Shown in pieces: positions 1 to 12,539 of a stretch of 64,000 bases of DNA. The notes under the pieces are model-generated. The model did no database searches. It had not been told where the DNA came from and was given only the letters and a program-made list of their open reading frames with translations. A program made the position numbers and the translations under genes. Position 1 is the stretch's first letter, and each line of letters starts with the position of its first letter. The stretch covers positions 57,650,964-57,714,963 of the forward strand of contig CM019692.1 of the NCBI GenBank assembly GCA_009760885.1. The letters run 5' to 3'. This DNA comes from Achatina immaculata (taxonomy: Eukaryota; Mollusca; Gastropoda; Stylommatophora; Achatinidae).

Positions 1-1222
1 ATGTTTTTCATTCATCAGTTTCACGTTATCTCCCAGACTCCGCATTCCACCTTCTCTAGCCGCTATAAGAATTTTATTGCCTCCTGGTCTCTTTCCTCCG
101 CCTCCCTCCCCCCCCCTCCATATCGTTCTCTCCTTGTCACAGTCATGCCTATTTATTGAGGTTGTTTTCTTTGTAGTCTCCCAATCTCGTCTTTAGAGCG
201 CATCAGTGTATTCTGTACCAGGAGTGATGCCACAAAGCTACGTTTTTCATTTTTATTTTTATTCTTTTATTTATGTGGTGTGCTGTTTTTGTATGTGATA
301 CTTGAAAAAGGCTCACGCCGAAATATTGGATGTTGTATGTTTTTCATTTATACATTCTCATCTTTCATACTTTCTACCATTTGTGTTTTTTCTCTCACTT
401 TTTCTCATTGTCCACATTCCCCGCTGTCGCCTTGTAAAACTGAACCATACACCTGTAACTACCTTGATTACTAGAACCAGCTTTACCGCAGTAGTTGTCT
501 CTTTTATATGAATACAGAAATACAATATAATGCTAACAAACATAAAAAGTATGAGTTGTGAACAGAGTTATTGCGCAGGATAACAACATAAGTGCTTTAC
601 TGTCTAGTCAGCAATTGGCCGGAAAACTGCCATCTAGTGTAGCCATCAGCAGGAACTCCGTAACAAGCGGAGTCATTGTTCTTCCTTACCCGTGCGTTAA
701 CATTGGTACCCATTTTTTCTTGAGGCTGGGCGAACTCCCGAGAGTTTTTTTCTTTTTTTTTTAATGCGATCCATGGTCTGACAACCACTGGGGCGAGTGG
801 AAATAAAATCGGGTCACCTTGTCAGCGAGCGAGTGACTAACCTACTGCGACACCTGCTAACAAACAAACAGACTCTGTATAATAGAACATTTATGAATGG
901 AAACACAGAAACATATAAAGTTATGTCTCATTTATTCAATGAACTTTGCACAAGAATCATCATCATCATCATCATCGTCATCGCCATCGTCATCATCATC
1001 ATCATTATCGAATGATAAAGGTATGCTTCCCTCCTGATAACCATGACAAATTCTTTTTTTTCTGTCAATTTATTTTATCAGTTGTCTTGTGTGTGTGTGT
1101 GAGTGTGTGTGTCATGTGTCAAATTTTCCATAATCATTTATCTGGGTTCGCTTAATCATTCACCTATTTTTTTCCTTCTTCGTTCGGAATCATGAAAAAC
1201 ATGTTTAGTGTACACGCAAAAC
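1..1222. other. No gene recognised
   Basis: No protein family is recognisable in any frame. The stretch holds a CAT/CGT microsatellite at about 954-1005, short homopolymers and a GT-rich tract near 1090. A short motif at 301-330 (GGC, four-base loop, GCC, then GAAATATTGG) recurs elsewhere in the window and is discussed in the findings. Confidence 0.5.
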
Positions 1223-1311
1223 AAAAAATTGGCGAACTAATTTGCGAGCCCTATGTGACGTTTAACGGCACGAGAAGGATATAAGATAAGATAAGATAAG
1301 ATAAGATAAGA
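1223..1311 (+). mobile_element. LINE R, 3' end fragment with TAAGA tail
   Basis: About 60 bases match the extreme 3' end of the R family (the codons for RALCDV, the stop, then the short 3' UTR), followed by a run of TAAGA units that forms the tail. The same end is seen at 42510-42579 and, inverted, at 2123-2200. This is a severely 5'-truncated insertion. No clear target-site duplication was found. Confidence 0.75.
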
Positions 1312-1501
1312 AGACACACATGTGTAGCAATATAAGGAATACATATAGACTAAAGCTCTCTAAAGGTGGATTTCGGACAGTTTATATTAACCATACGCAT
1401 TTTGCTGGCGTAATTGATAGAGATTCTGTAAAATGGATGAAGTCATGAGTATGCTATAACTCGCATTGATAAAATAGTGGTTCCCATCCTGTGGTCTGGG
1501 G

Positions 1502-1927
1502 CCACAAGTTGTCTGGGAGCATTATCAAATGATCCGCTGACCACAAGTGGTCTCAGCCACATTATCAAATGATCCGTTGACCACAAGTTGTCCGAGCAGC
1601 ACTATCAAATAGTCCGCTGACCACAAGTTGTCTGGGGCCGTATTATCAAATAGTCCGCTGACCACAAGTTGTCTGGGCCGCATTATCAAATTGTCCGTTG
1701 ACCACAAGTTGTCTGGGCCGTATTATCAAATAGTCCGTTGATCACAAGTTGTCTGGGCCGCATTATCAAATAGTCCGTTGATCACAAGTTGTCTGGGTCG
1801 TATTATCAAATAGTCCGTTGACCACAAGTTGTCTGGACCGCATTATCAAATAGTCCGTTGACCACAAGTTGTCTGGGCCCCATTATCAAATAGTCCGCTG
1901 ACCACAAGTTGTCTGGGCCGCATTATC
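1502..1927. repeat. 40-bp minisatellite, about 10-11 units
   Basis: Tandem array of a 40-base unit beginning CCACAAGTTGTCTGGGCCG and ending in a TCAAATAGTCCGCTGA-type segment. Early units (1502-1600) are more diverged than the central ones, as expected for an array homogenised in its middle. The unit length is not a multiple of three, and the short ORF on the minus strand is a by-product. Confidence 0.9.
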
Positions 1928-2111
1928 AGCTGACCTGCGGCTGTGTTACTAGTTTGATATTGTGTGCCATCTAGGGAGTAAAATCAAGTAAAGGTTTACG
2001 TAATTTTACATTTAAGCTGATGGTTAACAAGTCATTTGGAGGTAGAAAGGTTTGAATCCATAGGTCTAAAGACAGTAGATATATTGTTAACAGAAGAGTG
2101 TTTACATATTA

Positions 2112-2122
2112 CTATTTAGCTT
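2112..2122. repeat. Target-site duplication of R1, left copy
   Basis: CTATTTAGCTT, identical to 4518-4528. It directly abuts the R1 tail and fixes the 3' boundary of the insertion. Confidence 0.88.
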
Positions 2123-4517
2123 CTTATATCTTATATCGTATATCCTTCCCGTGCCGTTAAACGTCACATAGGGCTCGCAAAGTAGTTCGCCAATTTTTCC
2201 TGTCTTCGGCGAGTCTCTCAACCTCATCAAAGGATTTTATGCCTGTTAACTTGGCCTCTCTTAATAATGTCCTCTTCAGAGTTTCCCGCGGTCTACCCCT
2301 TTTTCTTCGGCCTGTTGTGTTCCACTTGATAGCTTGTTTTGGGATTCTCTGATCATTTCTTCTCATCAAGTGACCAACATATGTCCATCTCTTTTCCTGA
2401 TCACCCATGAGACTGGTTGTTGTTCAGTCATCTGTCTTATCTCTGCATTGTTCTTGAATTCATTCCACTTGATGCCGAGTATTTTCCTTAGGCATTTGTT
2501 TTCAAAAGAGTCTAATTTCTTTTCTATTTCTTTAGTTGTTTTCCAGCTTTCGCATGCATAAATGAGGGTGGATATTACATTTGAATTGAATAGTCTTAAC
2601 TTTTTTTTGTGCTTATAACTTTTGAATTCCATATGTTCTCAAGATTCTTGAAGATTGATGCTGCTTTTGCAATTCTGATCCTAACTTCCTTTCTAGTGTC
2701 ACCATCCTGGTCTATGTAGCTGCCAAGGTATGCAAATTGATTGACTTCTTCAATATCTGTCCCTTCTATGTGTATTTTTCCATTTTGATTGATGGGAATT
2801 TTCATTATTTTTGTTTTGTCCTTGTTAATTTCAAGTCCTATTTTGCTAGCCAGTGAAGACAGGCTATCTGTTTTTTCTTGCATGGAATTCACATTATTAC
2901 TGATAAGAGTTATGTCATCAGCAAAATCAAGATCTTCTAGTTGGGTCCTATGTACCCAGTCATTACCTGTGTTACCTGTGCAGCATTTTTTCATTATGAA
3001 GTCTATTGTAATCCCAAAAAGTAAAGGAGACAGTATACATCCTTGTTTCACGCCTGTTTCAATCTGGAACCATTCACTCAACCCTTCTTCTGTCTTGACT
3101 GCACAACCATATCCATTGTATAAGTCCTTAATGATGTTGACAATTTTAGATGGTATTCCATATAGACATAAAATTCTCCATAATGAATCTCTGTGTATGC
3201 TATCAAATGCCTTTTTAAAATCTATGAAGTTCAGTATTAATGGTTTCTGCTTTTCAATATGTTCTTCAAGTATTATTCTGAGAGTAAAGATCTGGTCGAG
3301 ACAGCTTCTCCCTTTTCGAAATCCTGCTTGTTCTTCTCCCATTGCAGTATCCACTATATCTTTAAGTCTATTCAAAATGACCTTGCAAAATACTTTTGAC
3401 ACAACTGATATTAAGGTTACTCCTCTCCAGTTGTTACAGTCACTAAAGTTGCCCTTTTTTGGTATTTTAACAATGATTCCTTTCTTCCAATTAGAAGGGA
3501 CCTTTTCTTCTTTCCAAATCTTGTTAAACATTCTCTGTAGTTGTCTCATGTTGTCACTATTGATAGCTTTTAGCATCTCGGCTGTTATTTCATCTTCACC
3601 TGCAGCCTTGTTGTTAGCCATTAAATTCACTGCTGTTTCAATTTCATGCAATTTAATTTCATCTAGGTTGACATTTAGTTGTGGGGCTGGTAAGTCAGTT
3701 TCAAGGTTTAACAATTCTTTTGGGTGTGGTCGATTGAGTATTTCTTGGAAGTGTTCAGCCCATCTTTGCTTTTGGTCTTTATTTGATGTTAATAGTGTTC
3801 CAGTTTTGCTAAGGATTGGTCTTTCTTTAGATGTAATAGTACCTATTAGCCTCTTTTGTATGTTATATAAAGTTTTGCTGTCTCTCGTTTTTGCTGCTTT
3901 TTCTGCCTCTTTCGCCATATTGTCTATGTATTCTCTTTTATCTCTTCTAGCTGAACTTTTTACTTTCTTGTCTATGTCTTTGTGTTTTGCTTTTGTCGAA
4001 TCTCTTTCATGATCTGCTTTTGCATTCAACATGTCTAATTTGAGTGCTCGTCTTTCATGTATATACTTCCATGTTTTATCTGATATCCATGCTTTTCTAT
4101 TTGGTTTTTCTAATCCAGCGCTTACTTTTGCTGCTGTGATTATGGCTGTGCTGTAAGAATTCCATAACTCATCTATACCTATCTCCTCTACTTCACTGGG
4201 TGTTTTGGAATGATTGGCAAGTTCCTGATTGAAATTAATGTTAGTATTTTCTTCTTGTAGGCTGTGGATGTTTATCTTTCTGTGTACTGATTTCTTGTGT
4301 TGACTTTTCAATTTTAGTTTTATTTTCCCTATGCACAGGTTGTGATCACTGTTGACATCTGCATCCCTATAAGCCCTTACATCCATGAGAGATGTTCTGT
4401 ATTGCTTTCTAATACAAAAATGGTCTATCTGGTTTCTAGTTCTATCATCTGGAGATATCCACGTTGTTTTATGTATCTCTTTGTGTGGGAATATTGTGCC
4501 TCCAATGACCATGCCCT
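2123..4517 (-). mobile_element. LINE R (RTE-like) copy R1, 5'-truncated, recent
   Basis: Reading on the minus strand, the main ORF (4512-2596, 638 aa) starts inside the apurinic-type endonuclease ([12 protein letters not shown] and NSDHN segments remain). It continues through a complete reverse transcriptase with [29 protein letters not shown] and the FADD catalytic box. The C-terminal part (GRRKRGRPRET, ending RALCDV) lies at 2632-2157 in other frames. Comparison with the copy at 41100-42579 shows two small indels, near 2603 in an A-run and near 2395, which break one ORF into three. The 3' end carries the family's TATAAGA-type tail. The element is flanked by an 11-bp target-site duplication, CTATTTAGCTT, at 2112-2122 and 4518-4528. 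Endonuclease and RT architecture fits RTE-like LINEs; clade assignment is by motif only. Confidence 0.92.
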
Positions 4518-4528
4518 CTATTTAGCTT
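4518..4528. repeat. Target-site duplication of R1, right copy
   Basis: CTATTTAGCTT, identical to 2112-2122. It lies exactly where R1 stops matching the longer copy R2 and so marks the 5' truncation point. Confidence 0.88.
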
Positions 4529-5276
4529 GGAAAATAAAAATAGAAATAACGGATTTTTTAATGTTTTCTATGCTATTGCAGTGTCAACAGAATTTCGTTT
4601 AAGACTCAAACGAGGAAACCGTGTTTTAACAGATATTTTGAAAGAACTGTTCAAATAATATGTTTACAAAGTTTAAACTATGCAGTTACAAAACATGTAA
4701 CCCACAATCAAACATTAAACATTGACATTCACAATATATAACAGAAAAATAAGCATTAAATGTACTGTTTCATGTTCCATAAATGTGGAGATAAAATTCA
4801 GTCCACAGTGTGAAAAGCTGCAGAGTATGTACAGTTAGCATCGTTACAGTTTGTCAGTTGTCAAACAATTTTCCGGTACAAACTTTCCCACACTTTTTAA
4901 ATATAGCGCAAGATTCTTTTTCTTTTGTCTTCTACTTATTAATTTGTGTTACTTTAGTTACACTGTCATCTGCAAGCATAACATAGGCTGTCACACACTA
5001 TAAAGATGATAATGAAGAAGTGTGCTGGAAAACAAAGGTGTAGATCCCTGCACTTTAGAGTACGTATTAGGTAACAGTGTACCACAGAGTGTTAAGTATG
5101 ACTACACGTGACGCGTACGTTATTCCACCCCCAAATCATAGCTAATTAAATATACGAAAAAGAGCATTAATTTTGGACGGCTGGGTAACGTTAAGAGGGA
5201 GTAACACGTGCGTGATGCACATAATTGTCTTCATTTGTATATCTGTGAAACATTTGTCATGTTTTGCACACAGAGA
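4529..5276. other. No gene recognised
   Basis: AT-rich unique-looking DNA without a recognisable ORF or repeat end. Confidence 0.5.
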
Positions 5277-5279
5277 TGA

Positions 5280-5334
<55 letters not shown>

Positions 5335-5600
5335 GTCATATGTGCGTCAAATGGAGCAAAAGACATCAACAAATATTCTCCAAACAGCCCTGTCTTGAGC
5401 ATTCTGGGATAACTCAAACCTTGTCTTTTCTACTTTCATTCGCTCTTCTGTATTGTGAGTCTTAATGTTCCGAATGGCCCGCCCCTCTTTCTTTTCCCTT
5501 GAGGTGTCCAAGTCAAGGTGGTGTAAGGGTGTCTTGTTCTTTCCATTCGTAGTTTGCTGTCCAGCCATTTAACATCTTCGTCTTTTGACCTTTTTAGTGA
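5277..5600 (-). mobile_element. LINE B-like 3' end with GAT tail
   Basis: On the minus strand the reading at 5568-5347 ends with a typical LINE C-terminus (LSQNAQDRAVWRIFVD then CSI). It is followed after about 30 bases by a perfect (GAT)n run at 5279-5336, which I read as the poly-trinucleotide tail. The C-terminal pattern resembles the copy at 31020-31355. It is a short 5'-truncated relic with no other domain left. Confidence 0.6.
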
Positions 5601-8017
5601 TGTTCTCAATGTCTGTTCTTTGAATGATTAGCTGTGAACAACAAGTGTTAAAATTGTTATGAAAATATTGATACAATACTATCATCATGTAATTACTGCT
5701 TTCGTTACACTTTTCTTGTTGCTATGTGATAAAGTTTTCTTTCAACACCAAGAGACAAATTTTTCATACCCGTTATCTTGTTGCTTAAAATAGCACAAGA
5801 CCTGTAAGATTCTGAGTCTGATAATAAAAGAAGAAGACTGACAACAAATATATAATTACTAGCAGAAGATTAGCCGGCCACTCTTTCCGTCCTCTCCATT
5901 GGTGCTCCCAGAAACCAGTTCAGCCTAGCCAGAGAGACAGAGATCTCTATGGCCCACTTACTGGAGGACCCTGCCGAGAAGCGCTCAACCTTTTACTACT
6001 GTTTAACTTCACTCTGGGACTGCAAGCTTCTGCTTTAAACTTGTCTCCCTTCAGTCTGGTAGTTGTAGTTGAGCACCTTCTCCATATCGGCTGCAAAGAA
6101 ATGGGGCTTGCAGTTCCAAAGAAGACAGAACAAGAACAAACAAGAGAAAAAGATGAACTATATTCTCTTCCACAGACAGTTTTCTTTGTAGAACCAGATC
6201 TTTTAAATTGCTTTTGTTCCTCCTCCTTTCCTTCAAAAGATATTCAGAGGGTTCATCTACAACAATTCAACTAAAAATATGGTCCTGTTTTATGTTGTTT
6301 CGGTCACAGTTAATGATTCTAACGCCCATGTTGATACTGTTAGGATGCAAGGTACAGTAGTTAACTAACTAGCTAACTAATTAAATGATTTTTTGACCAG
6401 CCAATCAACCAACCAAATAACTAACTAGATTATTGGCTCAGTGTGGTGGATTCATGAATATTTAGCAATAAAATACTTTCTTTTCCTGTCTAATTAAATC
6501 TTGTACTTTGTTTCGGAGTAAAAGATAGTGATCTAAAGTCCTTCTTTTGTGAAACTCATCTTGTTTCATTATGACCTTCAACTGTTTCGTTGGTTTTACG
6601 CTGAAAAATTGTCTGATTTTTTTGCCCTAACTTTTTTTTTTTAATGCACAAATACTTGTCTAATAAATTTTTGAAGATCGTGATCTGTGGCTAGATATGT
6701 ATTCTATTAATTTGGATGAAACTTCTTTTCAACTAGTAGATTAATAACAACTTGAGATAAGTTGTACGTTAAAGCAATAGCTTCCATGAAGGATACTAAA
6801 ATTACAAATAGCCTTAATGATACCACGATGCCACTGTATTTGGATTCCCATGTGGAAAACCAGTCAGAAGTTATCTCTAATTTGGAAGTTTCATTTCCAA
6901 CCATATGCTGTACATACAATCTATGGTGTTTCAAATTTTCTATGCAAATGAGTTTGGAAATGTACTTGTAGTAGAAATGTAAGTAACTAGTATTGGTTAA
7001 TTTATTATAGTGTGATTGTGCTGAATTTATTTATGTCCATCTATTCTAATGTTTTCATTTGCTGATGTTCTTATTTAAACGATTCCAAGTTATATAGATC
7101 AAAGACCTGGAAATTCAGATTCATTTCGATGTTTGCTCGGTAAGTTACCAACAGCAAGTGTAAATGTTTTAGTGACTAACTCACTCCCCGTTTTTGTAAC
7201 CACTCTTTAGCTAGATACAACTATTTTAGATTAGTTGACAGTGTAGTAGTTAAGACCATGAATGAAGGATAACTCACACTTACACGAGCAACAAATGAAT
7301 CAATGAACTTTCAAGTGATAACCCAGTTATAACAATGGAAATATGTATTTCACACGCACCTGAAATAACTGTGACTACAGTTGGCCATAATCAGTTTATT
7401 GGGTTTTCATATGAGATTCTTACATACACAGCAACCGAAATAAGAAAACTCTAGAGCAGCTATAAAAAAAACTGAATGAACTGAGAAAAATGCATCCGAC
7501 ATAAAATGAAATATTGTTTTTATTTTTTTCATCCAATGTTGTGTTTCTCAGTTCATTAAACTATTGATTGATCTGTACCTGCTCTTAGATTTTTGACATC
7601 GTTCAGTCATTGCACAGCAGCTCTTTAGTAGTTGGGGAAATAATAAATATATTGTAGAGTCTCGTAGCTGATACAGGAGGAGCATACATAATAAAGAGCT
7701 GCGTAAAGTGGAAATGTAGATAATGTGCTTAAACAAAATAGAATCTCTGTGTTCCCTTACCAGGACTAAACTACACTGGCTTGAACCCGGGAAGGGTGAT
7801 GCAGTACAGTGAGGTCTTCAAGTGATAATGTGAGACTCCTAACAGAAGATCTGTGGAGTGCCTGGATACTAAAAATGGTGCTATGAATTTATTGGTTCAT
7901 TAGTGGCTATCGTATAGGTGAGGTTAGGAACATGGAGTAAAGAAAGAAGGCAATGGCTGGTAGATAGAGGGAGATGTGTTAGAGTTATAGAGATTTCTGG
8001 TAGTGTTGTCAGGGTAG
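5601..8017. other. No gene recognised
   Basis: About 2.4 kb of AT-rich DNA. Short ORFs in both strands lack family motifs, compositional bias or splice context. No transposon ends were identified. Confidence 0.5.
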
Positions 8018-8432
<415 letters not shown>

Positions 8433-8927
8433 AAACGGCGTCAAGTTTGTTTATAATTAGATGCTTCTTCATTACATTTACTGTGTTCAAGTGTAAGTTC
8501 TGAGACTAGGAACTGGCAACTGGTTCATTCAGGACGTTTTTAAAACCTGTTTTATAACCGTAGGAACATAATTCTGGCTAGCAGTAAATGAAATCTCCTT
8601 TCTCACTGTATCCGGATGGAGTTCACGAGAATGCATAATGTCAACTTCGCCCACATTCGCAGCACGGTAAATTATTATACCAATTAAAACAGATCTGACT
8701 GTTTACATAAACGCTCTAGGTGTTGAAAATAAATATGTTTTATTATGTTGAATTTCACGGATAATGTATTATTATTATTATTATTATGCACACGAATGTG
8801 AAGTGTTTGAAGCCTTTAAAAGTCCGAGTTCTGACAGCATTTCACCTACCGCCACTGCCACAGAGCAAGAACAAGTAAGAACTGTGTGTCCTGCTGTGAG
8901 TAAATCACATGTGTTTTTTTTTCAAAA
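8433..8927. other. No gene recognised
   Basis: Unique-looking DNA between the GATA tract and the start of the lectin-locus duplication. A short ATT microsatellite lies near 8769. Confidence 0.5.
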
Positions 8928-9053
8928 AAGTTCATAATAACATAAAACATTAACATCATTTTTTCCTGGTATTTTATAGCGGAAGTGAAATGTTTTATTT
9001 TCTATTCTGCTGCTATGGCTGTCAGGCAGCGATTCACTGCTGTATCTTAAACT

Positions 9054-9085
<32 letters not shown>

Positions 9086-9360
9086 CTTGTTAATATGTAT
9101 CTATCCTACATTCTGCATGTCTGTGGATCATCCATACAAACAGAATAATTAAATTCACATTCACACACACTTTGATTTCTTAATCCACCCCAACCAGGTA
9201 TAGGTATAATTCCGTCACTGTTTTCTTGGTTCTTTTATTTTTCAGTAACTGAAAAAAAGGAACAACTGATGAGCGAGATCGGCCGCAATCAACCATTCCT
9301 GGACAGTAGTTAGATTTCCTACAGTAAAGTGAAAACAGCAAGCACTATACGATTGTCAAG

Positions 9361-9789
9361 ATGTCGACCACTTGGCTAATTGTCCTGTCTTTCATGGCAA
9401 CTGGTAAATCACTTCTAATCGTTGTAGTTTTGCTCTTCATCATTATGTCTCTTAAACACAGTCACATTAGGATCTTGTATGTGGTAACCGCTCATAAATA
9501 TTCCGTCTCAGAATCACTGAGATAGACGGCAGAGACAACAAAATGTGTTCCCTTACATTCTGTCCTAGAACATCTCAGTCACATCTCTGTTTTGCTGACT
9601 ATTGCTTTTGTTAATGAGTGAAATGTGGTTCTACTACGGATAACAATTCCTTTATAGTAATGTTGATAATTATGATACTTTTGATTCTGATACTCAGGTA
9701 TGTGCTCTCAGTGTCCTCCAGGCTGGGAATATAAATTCAGTTCCTGCTACGCTTATGGAGACGATTTTGCGACTTGGGGAGCTGCCCAG
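9361..9789 (+). CDS. C-type lectin, alternative exons 1A and 2A
   Basis: Exon 1A (9361-9403) encodes the initiator Met and a short hydrophobic signal peptide (WLIVLSFMATG), ending at a GT donor in phase 1. Exon 2A (9698-9789) follows an AG acceptor after a 294-base intron. It encodes the N-terminal hairpin of the lectin domain, CSQCPPGW, then SSCYAYGDD and TWGAAQ, and ends in phase 0 at a CAG|GTCAGT donor. No exon 3 equivalent lies between here and copy B, so transcripts from here would have to splice to exon 3 at 17650. Skipping exon 2B is required for an open frame. Differences from copy B are small: Ser2 versus Leu2, and YAYGDD versus YGYADD. It is either an alternative promoter with its own first exons or a stranded partial duplicate; the open frame and intact splice sites favour use. 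Confidence 0.75.
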
Positions 9790-10105
9790 GTCAGTTTCAA
9801 ATTTATTTACTCTTCAATATATTTATTGAGTTTTTTATTTAACTTTTATAAATCAGCTAAAGATATGCCGTGTGCAGTTCATTTTGTTAGTGCAAAGTGG
9901 AAGTGATGATCAAATAAAAATAACAGAGCAATATAAAAGACACATGCGTATCGTTTGAAACATTAAATTCATAATTTAATTTATCAAGCGTATCTGCACG
10001 TCTCCGCCTTATAGACGAGGCAGTCTTATCTATATTCTCATCTCTGTAAGTCCAGTTGAAGAAGATTTAGTCTAACTAAATTGCTTCTGTATGCATTTGA
10101 ATTAA

Positions 10106-10780
10106 CTAGCTGATTACCCGGCGTTGCCCGGGTAATTATTTATCCCAATCAACAGAGTTCTATTCTTTTCCACAACCTTCTAGACGGTTCTACAACGTTC
10201 TATTCATTTCCACAGCTTTCTAGAAGGGTCTACAGAGGTCTGTTCAGTTCCACAGTCTTCTCTAAGATTCTACAGTGTTCTATTCATTTCCATAACCTTC
10301 TAGAAGGATCTACAGAGGTTAGACGATTCTACAGAGTTCTATTTCTTCTATTCGACTAAACGTGGGTTTAATTGTCATCAGGACTGTCACCAATCAGCCT
10401 AGCGACCCCGAACAATATAGATTCGACACTAAACTGAGTCAATCTAGGCATTTTATTTTTTACCACTTCTCACCCCCCCCCCCCTCATGCCGATGGGGGC
10501 TGAACTTGCGAGTGCCACTAATAATCTCAGCGACCCCGAAAACTATGGAATCGACACTAATATCGGTCGTTTTTCGACTGTTTGTACATGTCGCCGGATC
10601 TCACACCCACCTTGAGGGCCCCCATGCCGTTGGGGGGGGGGGGGTCTGAACTTGGATTTAAAAGGTATTGGGAGTGCCACTATTCATCTCAATGACCCCG
10701 AAAACTATAGATTCGACACTAATATCGTTCATGTTCGATTATTTTTACATGTCACCCCGACCCCTAGGGGTCATAGTATA
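10106..10780 (-). mobile_element. Helitron-like element, 3' terminus in copy A
   Basis: On the minus strand the sequence ends in a perfect 8-bp GC-rich hairpin (10114-10121 with 10128-10135, 6-base loop). This is followed six bases later by CTAG (10106-10109) and then T, the usual Helitron 3' ending and insertion context. Upstream in the element are three spaced blocks (near 10387, 10520 and 10690) sharing GACCCCGAAAACTAT and TCGACACTAAT. The 5' TC end was not located, and no RepHel coding sequence is visible, so this is a non-autonomous or truncated element. Confidence 0.65.
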
Positions 10781-11987
10781 ACATTATATTGGACAATTTA
10801 CTGTTACGAGTTTGGATTCTCATAAAATGGATATAATCCGGGGTAGTTTAATATTTTGACCATTTAGTTTAAAGCCCTTGGTATTTTTGTTGTACAAGAG
10901 TTCAGTTGAAAGGTCAGGGTTGAGACGCTAAATTCCAGGAGATTCTTTATGAACTTATCCTTGACATGTTCGTAACAGAAAAGTTATTTTCGGAATGTCC
11001 AGTGAGTTTTCGTCTGAAGGTCGTAAACTGGTAGAATCACGGGCTGAGTGATTCTCGGGATGGAAACTTCGGGAAAATGTAGGGAAATAGTTAACACATA
11101 TTTCAGGAGTGGGAGGACGAGATTTCGAGACATGATATTTTTATGATTATGAGATTAGAATGAGTTTGAATTAAGTCTCGGTTGAGAATGTGTTAGTTTC
11201 GTTGTTAGGCATGATTAGTTGAGAATGTGATTTTTCTAGTCTACAGTGCACTATGTTAGTGGGTTTTTTTTTGGTCATGTAGCTGACTTGTGTATAGAAT
11301 GCTCCTTTTGGAGGCATTATGAGATTGTTTCTCATTTATGATTTCAGTAAAGAACCAGATAATTGTTAGTGTCATAATGTCAAACATTTCTTTTCCTGTC
11401 ATAACTTTGCTGAACTAAAGAAACGTGAAATTAGTTCCTTTTCGAGATTTTTGTATAGACATTTGGTCTACAGATTTTCTGTGATGAGTGAGAGAATTCT
11501 GTGATCCTTTTTAGTGCAGTAAGTGTGTACTCTTATGTTGTGCTATATTTTTTGTATGCTTGTGGCTTTTATGTAACGTGAGAGTTGGGTTTTCTCACTT
11601 TCCATTTGGCAAACTAGTTCTTGCCGGAAAGTGGATTAACCAGAAACTTTGTATAACGTTATCAGTTGTCTCTCACCCTCACCTATCATCATTCATTTTT
11701 TCATTAATAAAGTGTGAGCTTATGTTCACTGTGTGTTGTCCTTGTTAGTATTTCTATAGCAGAAGTTTCATGATAGTAATACAAATCTTTATAAGTATTG
11801 CCGTGTCTGTAACTAGCAGTCAGAGTAATAAGAGACAGATGCACGATACATGTATAAGTAGTGCACGTCTACAATAGGGGTATCCTAAGGGTGATCTGTC
11901 CAGATTGTAAGTCATATGTGTGCCAATTTGGTTGAAATTGCTCCAGGCGTTCCAGCGTCGTGCTCTAACATACACACATACACATTC

Positions 11988-11990
<3 letters not shown>
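10781..11990. other. Intron sequence, no gene recognised
   Basis: Mostly absent from duplication copy B. No recognisable coding or transposon end. An (AT)n run lies at 11991-12018. Confidence 0.45.
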
Positions 11991-12018
<28 letters not shown>

Positions 12019-12539
12019 GGTAAGAACGATTTCGTACTCAATAAATATTTTGTTGAAGTTCATAAAAATTCACTTGAGAATTTCCTTATCTCGTACTCCT
12101 AACTTCGTGAACTAAACCTAAACATTTAAGAAAAATCCATTAAAAAACCTCCACCAGAAGAAACCAAACCATTTTACCAACAACCCACGCAGCAACCATA
12201 CTTCACTTCTGTAAACAGGCTGTTGTGTCATTGGATCATAGTAAAATAGATAGTAGTAGTTCATATTTGTGGAACGTGATAATAAAAATAGTGCTTTCTT
12301 CCTAGCAGAGTTTTTAGAATTCAGGAAAATCTCTTCATCATAGATCTGTCAAAATATCCACTTTAACCAAATTTGTTGTCTTTATAACCCAAAACAGTCA
12401 CTTAGAACAACTTTAAATAGCTTCTCTCAGACATCTTTAATTAACACTCTGCAGAAAAGAATAGATGGAATGAATATTCTACAATACCACTGAGTCTTTT
12501 GTTTTTTTTTTTTTGTACTAGTATAGGCCCCTCAAGGAA

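Noticed and set aside
2789..4012. A 407-aa plus-strand ORF
   Set aside because: It is the antisense shadow of the LINE R1 reverse transcriptase; the same shadow appears opposite R2 and R3.
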